A DNA stretch of 64,000 nt from Halorhodospira halochloris (GTDB taxonomy: Bacteria > Pseudomonadota > Gammaproteobacteria > Nitrococcales > Halorhodospiraceae), in assembly GCF_002356555.2 (NCBI RefSeq), contig NZ_AP017372.2, forward strand, positions 2,770,561 through 2,834,560, given 5' to 3'. The translations under genes were made by a program, and so were the position numbers. The notes beneath the pieces were generated by a model that saw nothing but the letters and a program-made list of their open reading frames with translations, did not search any database and had not been told where the DNA came from. Positions within the stretch are counted from its first letter, which is position 1; every line of letters starts with the position of its first letter. Below, piece by piece: positions 33,224 to 41,269 of the stretch.

Positions 33224-34979
33224 GACGGTCCTCCACCAAGCGCCCCTGCTCTATCACTAGCTGCCGCTCACCCGAGCGTTGAGCAGCAGCATCGTGGGCA
33301 ACCATAACGATGCTTCGCTTGCCATCGGCTAACCGCTCCAATGCCTTGAGAACCCGCTGAGCGCTATCCGGATCGAGTCCCGCGGTAGGCTCATCAAGCA
33401 GCAATAAGGGTGCCCCGGCCAGCAGCGCTCGCGCTAAGGCTAAACGACTTGCCTGTCCCCCAGACAAACCGTGCCCCTCTTCGCCAAGAGGGGTCGCCAT
33501 TCCCTCCGGCATGCTTCGTACCACTTCGGCCAAATCGGCATATTCCAAAGCTGCCCAGAGGGTCCGCTCCTGTGCCTGTGGGGCAGCCAGGGTTAAATTT
33601 TCTCGCACACTGCCATGGAAGAGCCACGGCCTTTGGCCTACCCAGGCAACTCCTGCCGCACCGGGAGGGAGCTGACCATCAATCCTGACCGCACCTTGGT
33701 CAGGCTCTAGGAATCCTGCTGCAAGATGCAGTAATGTCGATTTACCCGCCCCGCTTGGGCCGCTGATAACTACCTTTTCGCCTGCCGAAATCTTTAAGTC
33801 TAGGTCTTGCAATCCCGCTGATGTGCCGCCCCTGTGGAAACGCACCGAAACCCTATCGAAGCTCAGTGCAACCGGCTGTGGCTGCGGCAAGCCACTATCC
33901 GGGTCATGCTCAAGCGGTTTGAGATACTGACTGCGCGGGGCATCTTCTGCGAGAACATTTGCGGGTAAGGGCTCGGCGAGTAGCTGCGTTATTTGCTCAG
34001 CCGCGCCGATCGCGGTCGCCCGATCATGGTAATGGACTGCAAAACGGCGCAGGGGCTGAAACACCTCCGGTGCTAATATCAGAATCGCCAAGCCGCTCAG
34101 GAGCCCCAATTCCGGACCCGGGCCAAAATCGAGAAACCCAAGCAAGGAAAAACCGATGTAGATGGCAACCAGGGCTATCGAGACCGCGCTGATCAGTTCT
34201 AGTGCTGCAGAAGAGAGAAAGGCTACTTTGAGTACTCCCATGCTGCGCGCTCGATACTCCTCCGCCGCCTGCTCAACATCAGCAGCTGCCCGCTCGGTTG
34301 CACGAAAGATCCGCAATGTTCCCAGTCCCCGCAAGCGATCGAGAAAATGGGCGCTAATACGACTGATGCTCTGCTGCTGCTCCTGTGACCTGCGCTCTGC
34401 CTTCATCCCTATGAGTGCCATAAACAACGGCACCAACGGTGCTGCCAGCAGCAGTAGCAGTCCAGCGATAACATCAAGAACAAAAACTACGGCTATCAGC
34501 CCCAAGGGGATAATGGTGGCCAGCACCATTTGCGGTAGGTAGTTGGCGTAATAGCCCTCCAAGGCCTCGACTTGCTCAACCAGGGCGCTTGCTACCTGGC
34601 CACTGTGATATCCCTGCAAGCGAGCCGGCCCAAGCGCTGCGATATGCCGGTAGAGGCGCCGGCGCACAGCAGCTGTTATAGTTTTCGCGCTCCAAGCCCC
34701 TGCTGCAGCCCTAGCCCATGTGCACACCGCGCGCAACACAAAGACCGCGCCTAGACCGGCAAAAGCCGGGAGCATGTCTTCTAATGGCTGCTTGGTGATC
34801 AGGGCAGCATTGGCTATCCAAGCAATCAGCAGGGCTTGTGCAACTATCAGTACAGCATCCACTAGCCCCATCCCAATGCTTATGGCGAAAGCACCGCGTG
34901 CTCCCTTAGCCTGAGCATTGAGCCACCGGGCTGGACTAACATCATTACTCTCGCTGTGTTGTTGCTCCAGATCACTCAT
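33216..34979 (-). CDS. cydD: Heterodimeric ABC exporter CydDC, CydD subunit
   Basis: Partner of CydC. The N-terminus (RWLNAQAKGARGAFAISIGMGLVDAVLIVAQ) is CydD-like, followed by six membrane helices. The nucleotide-binding domain has Walker A GPSGAGKSTLLHLAAGF, signature LSGGQASRLALARALL and Walker B LLLLDEPTAGLD. The 587 residues are normal. It starts immediately after the cydB stop without a gap, and no small cydX gene is present between them. Confidence 0.94.
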   Translation of the reverse strand: MSDLEQQHSESNDVSPARWLNAQAKGARGAFAISIGMGLVDAVLIVAQALLIAWIANAALITKQPLEDMLPAFAGLGAVFVLRAVCTWARAAAGAWSAKTITAAVRRRLYRHIAALGPARLQGYHSGQVASALVEQVEALEGYYANYLPQMVLATIIPLGLIAVVFVLDVIAGLLLLLAAPLVPLFMALIGMKAERRSQEQQQSISRISAHFLDRLRGLGTLRIFRATERAAADVEQAAEEYRARSMGVLKVAFLSSAALELISAVSIALVAIYIGFSLLGFLDFGPGPELGLLSGLAILILAPEVFQPLRRFAVHYHDRATAIGAAEQITQLLAEPLPANVLAEDAPRSQYLKPLEHDPDSGLPQPQPVALSFDRVSVRFHRGGTSAGLQDLDLKISAGEKVVISGPSGAGKSTLLHLAAGFLEPDQGAVRIDGQLPPGAAGVAWVGQRPWLFHGSVRENLTLAAPQAQERTLWAALEYADLAEVVRSMPEGMATPLGEEGHGLSGGQASRLALARALLAGAPLLLLDEPTAGLDPDSAQRVLKALERLADGKRSIVMVAHDAAAQRSGERQLVIEQGRLVEDRRA

Positions 34980-35981
34980 TCAGTGGTATCCACCACTATG
35001 TTGAACTTTGCCGCGAAATACCCAATAGGTCCACGCGGTATAGCCCAAGACTATCGGCAACATGAACAAAATGCCAAGCAATAGGAAAAGTTGTGACTCC
35101 GGCGCAGAGGCCGCCTCACGGAACGTTATTTGCGGCGGGACGGCATATGGGAGCTTGCTGGCCAGGATCCCAGCATAGGCAGATAGAAACAGTCCTATTG
35201 CGCTGAAAAAGGGCATAAAATCGCTGCGCTTTACTACACCCCACATAACAAGAACGGTGGACACAAGGCCAATAAACGGCATGACCCAAAGTCGCTGCCA
35301 CTCTTCAAGCCAGCGTTCCATTACCGTGGGCTGCGTCAGGGGGGTCCATATACTAACCACAAACAAGCAGACTGCTGTTGCTCCCAAAATCCAGGGAGTC
35401 GCCCCATAAAGCCATTTCTGCGTCTCTCCTTCGGTCTTCATAATGCCCCACGTCGCTCCCAGCAGGGCGTAGCCGATGACTAGCGATAGCGCCGTAAACA
35501 GGGTAAACGGAGTGAACCAGTCGAAAGCCCCACCAACATAAGTAAAGCCCTCGACCTCAAAGCCCTGGACATAAGCGCCTACAACAAAGCCCTGCGCTGC
35601 AGCCGCGACCGTTGAGCCTCCGGCAAAGGCTATGTTCCACCAATGCCGATAGCGCTGCGACTTGAACCGAAACTCGAAGGCAACGCCACGGAAAATCAGA
35701 CCGGCAAGCATCAGGAATACGCCGATATACAGAGCTGGCAGAAAGATCGAGTAGATAGCCGGAAATGCCGCTAGTAGCCCTGCCCCACCTAAGACCAGCC
35801 AGGTTTCGTTGCCATCCCATACGGGTGCCACGGAACGCATCATATGATCACGGGCTTGCTCGTTAGGCAGCAGTGGGTAGAGGATGCCCACCCCCAGATC
35901 GAAGCCGTCCAAAACCACATACATTATGACTGCCAAGCCGACCAGCCCTACCCAGATCAAGGTAATGTCGATCAGTTCCAT
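34980..35981 (-). CDS. cydB: Cytochrome bd-type (CIO) ubiquinol oxidase subunit II
   Basis: Inner-membrane subunit with about eight helices. The opening MELIDITLIWVGLVGLAVIMYVVLDGFDLGVGIL and the VWDGNETWLVLGGAGLLAAFPAIYS block are characteristic. The 333 residues, shorter than the E. coli form, match the cyanide-insensitive (CioB) subfamily. It follows cydA by 5 bases. Confidence 0.94.
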   Translation of the reverse strand: MELIDITLIWVGLVGLAVIMYVVLDGFDLGVGILYPLLPNEQARDHMMRSVAPVWDGNETWLVLGGAGLLAAFPAIYSIFLPALYIGVFLMLAGLIFRGVAFEFRFKSQRYRHWWNIAFAGGSTVAAAAQGFVVGAYVQGFEVEGFTYVGGAFDWFTPFTLFTALSLVIGYALLGATWGIMKTEGETQKWLYGATPWILGATAVCLFVVSIWTPLTQPTVMERWLEEWQRLWVMPFIGLVSTVLVMWGVVKRSDFMPFFSAIGLFLSAYAGILASKLPYAVPPQITFREAASAPESQLFLLLGILFMLPIVLGYTAWTYWVFRGKVQHSGGYH

Positions 35982-35986
35982 GGTCT

Positions 35987-37387
35987 TTACCTCTGCTCAT
36001 TTTCCTCAAAAGGAATATTTACTAGCGACATCGGCCTTGAGGGGGCCACCTCAGTGGACGCATATTTATCTACACTTTCTGGGCCCTTAACCACTATGCG
36101 CGAGAGGTAGTAAATGCCAGCCGAAAAGATAATCGCATAAACGGCGACATAACCGATTAGCGTAGCGAGCACCATGCCGCCGGTAAGGGACGGCGTGACG
36201 CCCTCCGCCAAGGTCATGTGCTGATACACCAGCCACGGATAGCGGCCGGTCTCGGTTACGAACCAACCGGCAAGCACGGCAATAAACGGCGCCGGGATCA
36301 TCCACTGCAAAACCCTCTGCAATCCCCGACTTACGAAGAGTCGCCCGCGGATACGCAACCACAAACTCCAGACCGCTATGGCGATCATTATTACTCCAAT
36401 AGCCAACATCACCCTGAAAGACCAAAAGACCACTCCTACCGGTGGCCTCTCATCTGCGCTGACCTCCTTTAGTCCGGGGACTTCGCCATGCCAATCATGG
36501 GTTAGGATAAAGCTCGCCGCGTTAGGAATACCTACACTGAAGCGATTTTCCTCGGCCTCGGAGTCCGGCCAAGCAAAAAGGTAGAAGGGGGCGCCCTCAC
36601 GCGTCTCCCAGTTACCTTCCATCGCTGCGACTTTGATCGGCTGTTGCTCAAAAGTGTTCAGGCCGTGCAAGTCGCCGACGAATGCTTGTGCCGGAGCAGT
36701 AAATAGGATCATCCACAGCGCCATTGATAGAGCTCTGCGGTTAGCTTCCTCTTCTCTCTTGCGCAGCAGGTAATATGCGCTTACCCCAGCTACGACAAAG
36801 GCCCCGGTGAGTAACGAAGCCACAGCCACGTGGGCGAAGCGATACCAGAGTGACGGGTTGAATATGGCCTCAATCCACGAAGTCACATAGAAGATACCGT
36901 CGCGCAGTTCGAATCCTGCCGGGGTGTGCATCCACGAATTGGCGGATAGAATCCAGAACGATGAAATAAACGTACCGATAGCCACCATGCATGCGGCGAA
37001 CAGATGGGTGCCTCGCGGCACTCTATCCCGCCCAAATAGCAGTACACCAAGAAAAACCGCCTCCATAAAGAAGGCTGTCAGCACCTCGTAAGAGATAATT
37101 GGTCCGATGAAATTGGCCGCAGCAAAGGAGAATTCACTCCAGTTAGTACCGAACTGGAACGACATTACGATGCCGGACACAACCCCCATGCCAAATACGA
37201 CCGCGAAGATCCTTGTCCAAAACTCCGAGAGCTGTCGGTAGATAGGGTCGTCGTTGCGATACCACTTGGCCTCCAGGAAGGCGATGTAAGCGGCAAGTCC
37301 GATTGTGAACGCCGGGAATATCGCATGAAACGAGACCACGAAGGCGAACTGCAGACGGGACAGAAAAACTGGATCTAAGACTTCCAT
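35987..37387 (-). CDS. cydA: Cytochrome bd-type (CIO, short Q-loop) ubiquinol oxidase subunit I
   Basis: Quinol-oxidising heme subunit. The N-terminal LSRLQFAFVVSFHAIFPAFTIGLA contains the heme His; GTNWSEFS, the WILSANSWMHTP block and the second His in RFAHVAVAS follow. At 466 residues it lacks the long insert of E. coli CydA between about residues 250 and 320, so it belongs to the short-Q-loop CIO type. First gene of a cydA-B-D-C operon giving high-affinity, proton-pump-free oxygen reduction, useful at low oxygen. Confidence 0.94.
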   Translation of the reverse strand: MEVLDPVFLSRLQFAFVVSFHAIFPAFTIGLAAYIAFLEAKWYRNDDPIYRQLSEFWTRIFAVVFGMGVVSGIVMSFQFGTNWSEFSFAAANFIGPIISYEVLTAFFMEAVFLGVLLFGRDRVPRGTHLFAACMVAIGTFISSFWILSANSWMHTPAGFELRDGIFYVTSWIEAIFNPSLWYRFAHVAVASLLTGAFVVAGVSAYYLLRKREEEANRRALSMALWMILFTAPAQAFVGDLHGLNTFEQQPIKVAAMEGNWETREGAPFYLFAWPDSEAEENRFSVGIPNAASFILTHDWHGEVPGLKEVSADERPPVGVVFWSFRVMLAIGVIMIAIAVWSLWLRIRGRLFVSRGLQRVLQWMIPAPFIAVLAGWFVTETGRYPWLVYQHMTLAEGVTPSLTGGMVLATLIGYVAVYAIIFSAGIYYLSRIVVKGPESVDKYASTEVAPSRPMSLVNIPFEENEQR

Positions 37388-37461
37388 TTTAGACTTTTCA
37401 CCGTTAATTAAGCTTGTTCAAGGGTAGCTAAATTTCCCCCAATATGCATCCGAGAGACCAC

Positions 37462-40230
37462 TCAGTGAGCCTCATCCCAGTCTCTACCAACCCCTATCTC
37501 GACCTCCAATGGCACGGTTAGGGCGCCTTGATCAGCGGCCGCCATCAACTTCTGGACTCGTTTGCTAACTGGCTCTATCTGTTCCTGCGGTATCTCTAGT
37601 ACTAGCTCATCATGTACCTGCATCACCATGTGCACTCCAGGGTACTTATCACTCAGCATGGCATCCACATCGATCATAGCCTGCTTTATGATATCTGCTG
37701 CAGTCCCCTGCATAGGTGCGTTTATTGCGGTACGCTCCGCATATTCGCGGCGCTGGCGATTACGACTGCTGATTTCAGGCAAATAAAGACGACGGCCAAA
37801 GACTGTCTCAACGTATCCCCTCTCGCGTGCCTGCTCGCGGGTCTTTGCCATAAATTCACGCACTCCGGGATAGCGCTCAAAATAGCGGTCGATATACAGC
37901 TGTGCCAATTCACGCTCAATATTCAGTTGACGACCTAGCCCCCACGCCGACATGCCATAGATCAGGCCAAAGTTTATTGCCTTCGCTGCGCGGCGCTGCT
38001 CATCACTCGGGTGCTCCACCCCAAATACCTCAGCAGCGGTGCTACGGTGGATATCCTCCCCGGCAGCAAACGCGCGCTGCAAGCCTTCATCCGCAGATAA
38101 ATGCGCCATTATGCGCAGCTCTACCTGGGAGTAATCGGCCGTAACCAGCGAGTATCCTGGCTCGGCTATGAAGGCTTGTCTTATTTTTCGCCCTGCCTCA
38201 CTACGAATGGGAATATTCTGCAGGTTAGGGTCAGATGAGGATAGTCTACCTGTAGCCGCAACCGCCTGATGATACGAGGTATGAACCCTGCCGGTTTGCG
38301 GGTGAATCAGGCGCGGTAGCTTATCTGTGTAGGTCGATTTGAGCTTTGCCCAGCCGCGGTGCTCGAGTATTAGACGCGGTAATTCGTAGCCCTTATGGCG
38401 GAGCTCTTCTAAGACAGCCTCGGCTGTGGAGGGCTGTCCTTTCGGGGTGCGATGCTCAACCGGCAAGCCCATGCGCTCGAAAAGAATCTCTTGAATCTGT
38501 CGCGGCGAGTTCAGATTAAACTCTTCTCCAGCTTCGCTGTGAGCTAAGGACTCGACCTCCGACATACGCTCAGCTAGCTCTTTGCTTTGCTCGCCGAGCA
38601 TTTCCTGGTCAACCTTTACCCCGCCTCTCTCCATGCGCGAGAGCACCGGAACAAGCGGCATCTCTAATTGCGAAAAGACATTAAACAGGCTTGGCTTATC
38701 CTTAAGTCGCGGCAGTAGTTTTTGGTGCAAGCGCAGCGTTATATCCGCATCTTCTGCGGCATAATCCTTTGCTTTGTGGACATCAATTGAGGCAAAAGGC
38801 TTCTGCTTGGCCCCTTTCCCACACAAGTCTTCGTATGTCGTTGTTGATACGCCAAGATACTTCCACGCTAGGGAGTCCATGTCGTGGCGGGTTGCCGTTG
38901 AGTCAAGCACATATGATTCGAGCATGGTGTCGTATGCAACCCCGCGCAGATCTATTCCGTAGCGGGCCAAAACGCTCATATCGTACTTTAGGTTCTGGCC
39001 GACCTTAAGTTGATTATCGTCCTCAAGCAGAGGCCGCAGTCGTGCTAATACATAATCGAGAGAGAGCTGCCTTAGCTGTCCCAATGTTGAATCATAATCA
39101 TGTGCTACAGGTACATAAGCTGCCTGGTGGGGCTTAACTGCCAGAGCAAAACCGACTATTGCTGCATCCATATAGGAGAGTGAATCGGTCTCCAAATCAA
39201 AGGCAAAGGCCTCTGCTTCTTTCAGGCTAGCAATCCATACGTCCAACTCCTGCTCATCAGTGACAAGCTGATAGTCTGGCGACAAATCTTGTTCACTTGA
39301 TGTTTGGTTAACCCCATGCTTCTGATTACCCGCAGACTCGGGGCCCTGCTGCATATCCGCTTTAGCATTATGCTCAGGGCTGTCGGGTTCCAGCTCCTTT
39401 AACAGCCGGCGCATTTCATAGCGCCGGTAGAGTTCTCTCAAGCGCGAATTATCAGGGGACTGGCGCAGCAGTTGGGGAGGTGATACATCAAGATCTAGAT
39501 CACAACGAATAGTAGCCAGATTGACCGATAGCTCAAGCTCATTAAGGTGAGCCCGCAGACTCTCGCCTACCTTGCCTTTGATTTCGTCGGCATTTTCGCG
39601 CAATGCAGCAATATTGCCGTACTCTTGCAGCCACTTCGCGGCCGTCTTCTCACCAACTTTGGGAATGCCAGGTATATTGTCCGACTTGTCGCCGACCAGG
39701 GCTAGGTAATCGCGCACAGCCTCGGGCGGCACGCCAAACCTCTCTTCAACGCCCGCAGGGTCAAGCCTTCTGCCAGTCATTGTATTGAGCAAGGTTACTC
39801 GCTCATCAACAAGTTGAGCCATGTCTTTATCACCCGTAGAGATAAGAACCGGACCAACAGAGCGCCTAGCCAAGGTGCCAATGACATCGTCAGCTTCAAC
39901 GCCAGCAACTTCTACAACAGGGATTCCCAATGCACTAATTATCTCCTTAAGGGGATTAAGCTGAGAACGGAGTTCATCCGGCATGGGCGGCCGATGTGCT
40001 TTGTATTGTTCGAATAGATCATCGCGAAAGGTGCGCCCTGGAGCGTCGAAGACAACGGCAATATGTTCATCAGCCTCCTCACTGAGCAGCTTGTGGAGCA
40101 TATTAACAACACCGTAGAGCGCCCCTGTGGGTTCGCCACTGCTGTTACTTAGTTGTGGCAGTGCATAGTAGGCTCGATAGAGATATGAGGAGCCATCTAC
40201 CAAGACTAGTTTTTTATCTCTTACACACAT
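37462..40230 (-). CDS. polA: DNA polymerase I
   Basis: Repair and Okazaki-fragment polymerase with all three domains. The 5'-3' exonuclease covers about 1-290 (LVDGSSYLYRAYYALP, GDKSDNIPGIPKVGEKTA). The 3'-5' exonuclease begins near 325 and keeps its metal residues (FDLETDSLSYMDA). The polymerase domain shows motif A DYSQVELRIMAHLS near 697, the RRAAKAINFGLIYGMSAWGL finger helix and motif C VHDEL near 871. At 922 residues it is full length. It stands alone downstream of divergent signals shared with the LOG-family gene. Confidence 0.97.
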   Translation of the reverse strand: MCVRDKKLVLVDGSSYLYRAYYALPQLSNSSGEPTGALYGVVNMLHKLLSEEADEHIAVVFDAPGRTFRDDLFEQYKAHRPPMPDELRSQLNPLKEIISALGIPVVEVAGVEADDVIGTLARRSVGPVLISTGDKDMAQLVDERVTLLNTMTGRRLDPAGVEERFGVPPEAVRDYLALVGDKSDNIPGIPKVGEKTAAKWLQEYGNIAALRENADEIKGKVGESLRAHLNELELSVNLATIRCDLDLDVSPPQLLRQSPDNSRLRELYRRYEMRRLLKELEPDSPEHNAKADMQQGPESAGNQKHGVNQTSSEQDLSPDYQLVTDEQELDVWIASLKEAEAFAFDLETDSLSYMDAAIVGFALAVKPHQAAYVPVAHDYDSTLGQLRQLSLDYVLARLRPLLEDDNQLKVGQNLKYDMSVLARYGIDLRGVAYDTMLESYVLDSTATRHDMDSLAWKYLGVSTTTYEDLCGKGAKQKPFASIDVHKAKDYAAEDADITLRLHQKLLPRLKDKPSLFNVFSQLEMPLVPVLSRMERGGVKVDQEMLGEQSKELAERMSEVESLAHSEAGEEFNLNSPRQIQEILFERMGLPVEHRTPKGQPSTAEAVLEELRHKGYELPRLILEHRGWAKLKSTYTDKLPRLIHPQTGRVHTSYHQAVAATGRLSSSDPNLQNIPIRSEAGRKIRQAFIAEPGYSLVTADYSQVELRIMAHLSADEGLQRAFAAGEDIHRSTAAEVFGVEHPSDEQRRAAKAINFGLIYGMSAWGLGRQLNIERELAQLYIDRYFERYPGVREFMAKTREQARERGYVETVFGRRLYLPEISSRNRQRREYAERTAINAPMQGTAADIIKQAMIDVDAMLSDKYPGVHMVMQVHDELVLEIPQEQIEPVSKRVQKLMAAADQGALTVPLEVEIGVGRDWDEAH

Positions 40231-40340
40231 CGGTTTGCCTTAAGTTGCAGTGGTTGAGTATTTCGATGGCTTTAGGGACCACGCATAATGGAACCCCTAA
40301 GACACCCCCAGAGCCGCTTAGCTCCCCCCATCTTCGTTGG

Positions 40341-40374
40341 ATGATAACAACACCCATGAAATATTGGTTATCAT
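40341..40374. promoter_or_regulatory. Inverted repeat, possible operator between polA and the LOG-family gene
   Basis: ATGATAAC (40341-40348) is exactly mirrored by GTTATCAT (40367-40374), separated by 18 bases and ending 24 bases before the rightward gene. The spacing suits a dimeric regulator bound to two half-sites or a hairpin in the leader. Confidence 0.4.
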
Positions 40375-40398
40375 AGGAACTGGACAGACAAAAAGAAC

Positions 40399-41130
40399 AT
40401 GAGTCTCTTTATGGATATCAAAAAATTCGATCACCAAGATAGATCTTCTACCAACGGAACGCTGATCCGCGAGTCCTGGAAGATCTTCCAGATCATTGCT
40501 GAGTTTGTCGAAGGTTTTGAGAGGCTGTCATCTATTAAACCCTCGGTAAGCGTTTTCGGGTCAGCCCGTGTGCCCCCGAGCAGTCCCTACTACAAACTCG
40601 CTGAGGATGTTGCACGGCAACTATCGGATGCAGGCTTCTCAGTCGTCAGTGGTGGTGGCCCAGGGATTATGGAGGCCGCTAACAAGGGAGCTCAAGCTGG
40701 CAAATCGCCAAGCATAGGGCTAAATATTGAACTGCCACGGGAACAGGTAGCCAACCCGTACCAGGATATTGCTCTTGATTTCCGTCACTTTTTCTCGCGC
40801 AAGGTGATGTTCGTTAAGTATGCATCGGCCTATGTTGTCCTCCCGGGGGGATTCGGCACACTCGACGAATTAGCCGAGATTTTGACCTTGGTCCAGACCG
40901 GTAAAACTCCGAAGATACCTATAATACTCGTGCACCGGCCGTTTTGGGAAAAGCTGATCGACTGGTTTAAAGAGAACTTGGTAGCCGAGGGGGCCATAGA
41001 TCAAGAGGATATGGAACTGTTCCAGGTAATTGATGAGCCGCGCGAGGTAGTAGAAGCTATCTTCACTTTTTACGAGGACCGCGGCTTTGAGCCTTCATCA
41101 CGTGAACGTGAAATACTGCTTGATCTCTGA
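40399..41130 (+). CDS. LOG-family nucleotide 5'-monophosphate phosphoribohydrolase (TIGR00730)
   Basis: Rossmann-like enzyme that removes the base from (cytokinin) nucleoside monophosphates or related nucleotides. The signatures SGGGPGIMEAANKGA (about residues 90-104) and VVLPGGFGTLDELAEILTL (about 148-166) hold the catalytic Arg/Glu region and the PGGxGTxxE motif. The 243 residues include a ~45-residue N-terminal helix region (ESWKIFQIIAEFVEGFERL) seen in the longer bacterial type. The physiological substrate is unknown. Confidence 0.88.
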   Translation: MSLFMDIKKFDHQDRSSTNGTLIRESWKIFQIIAEFVEGFERLSSIKPSVSVFGSARVPPSSPYYKLAEDVARQLSDAGFSVVSGGGPGIMEAANKGAQAGKSPSIGLNIELPREQVANPYQDIALDFRHFFSRKVMFVKYASAYVVLPGGFGTLDELAEILTLVQTGKTPKIPIILVHRPFWEKLIDWFKENLVAEGAIDQEDMELFQVIDEPREVVEAIFTFYEDRGFEPSSREREILLDL

Positions 41131-41269
41131 GCCCTGGTCTTGACGTAGCCCTGGTGCGAGTGGATTAGGCAAGCCTCACTTGTAGGAGTCACAGCGCCTA
41201 CGACAACTAGGTGAGAGGCTGGAGAGTGGGACGTGTGCACCCCTCTTAAGTTTAGGCATTCTAACTTGC

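Noticed and set aside
34975..34985. cydX between cydB and cydD
   Set aside because: The cydB stop and cydD start are adjacent, leaving no room; CIO-type oxidases often lack it.
37388..37461. FNR site upstream of cydA
   Set aside because: TTGAACAAGCTTAA on the minus strand is only a weak partial match to TTGATN4ATCAA; not enough to call.
41140..41225. Possible structured RNA between the LOG-family gene and uvrD
   Set aside because: CTCAC/GTGAG and GTAGG/CCTAC pairings exist but are short and interrupted; no T run or conserved core.
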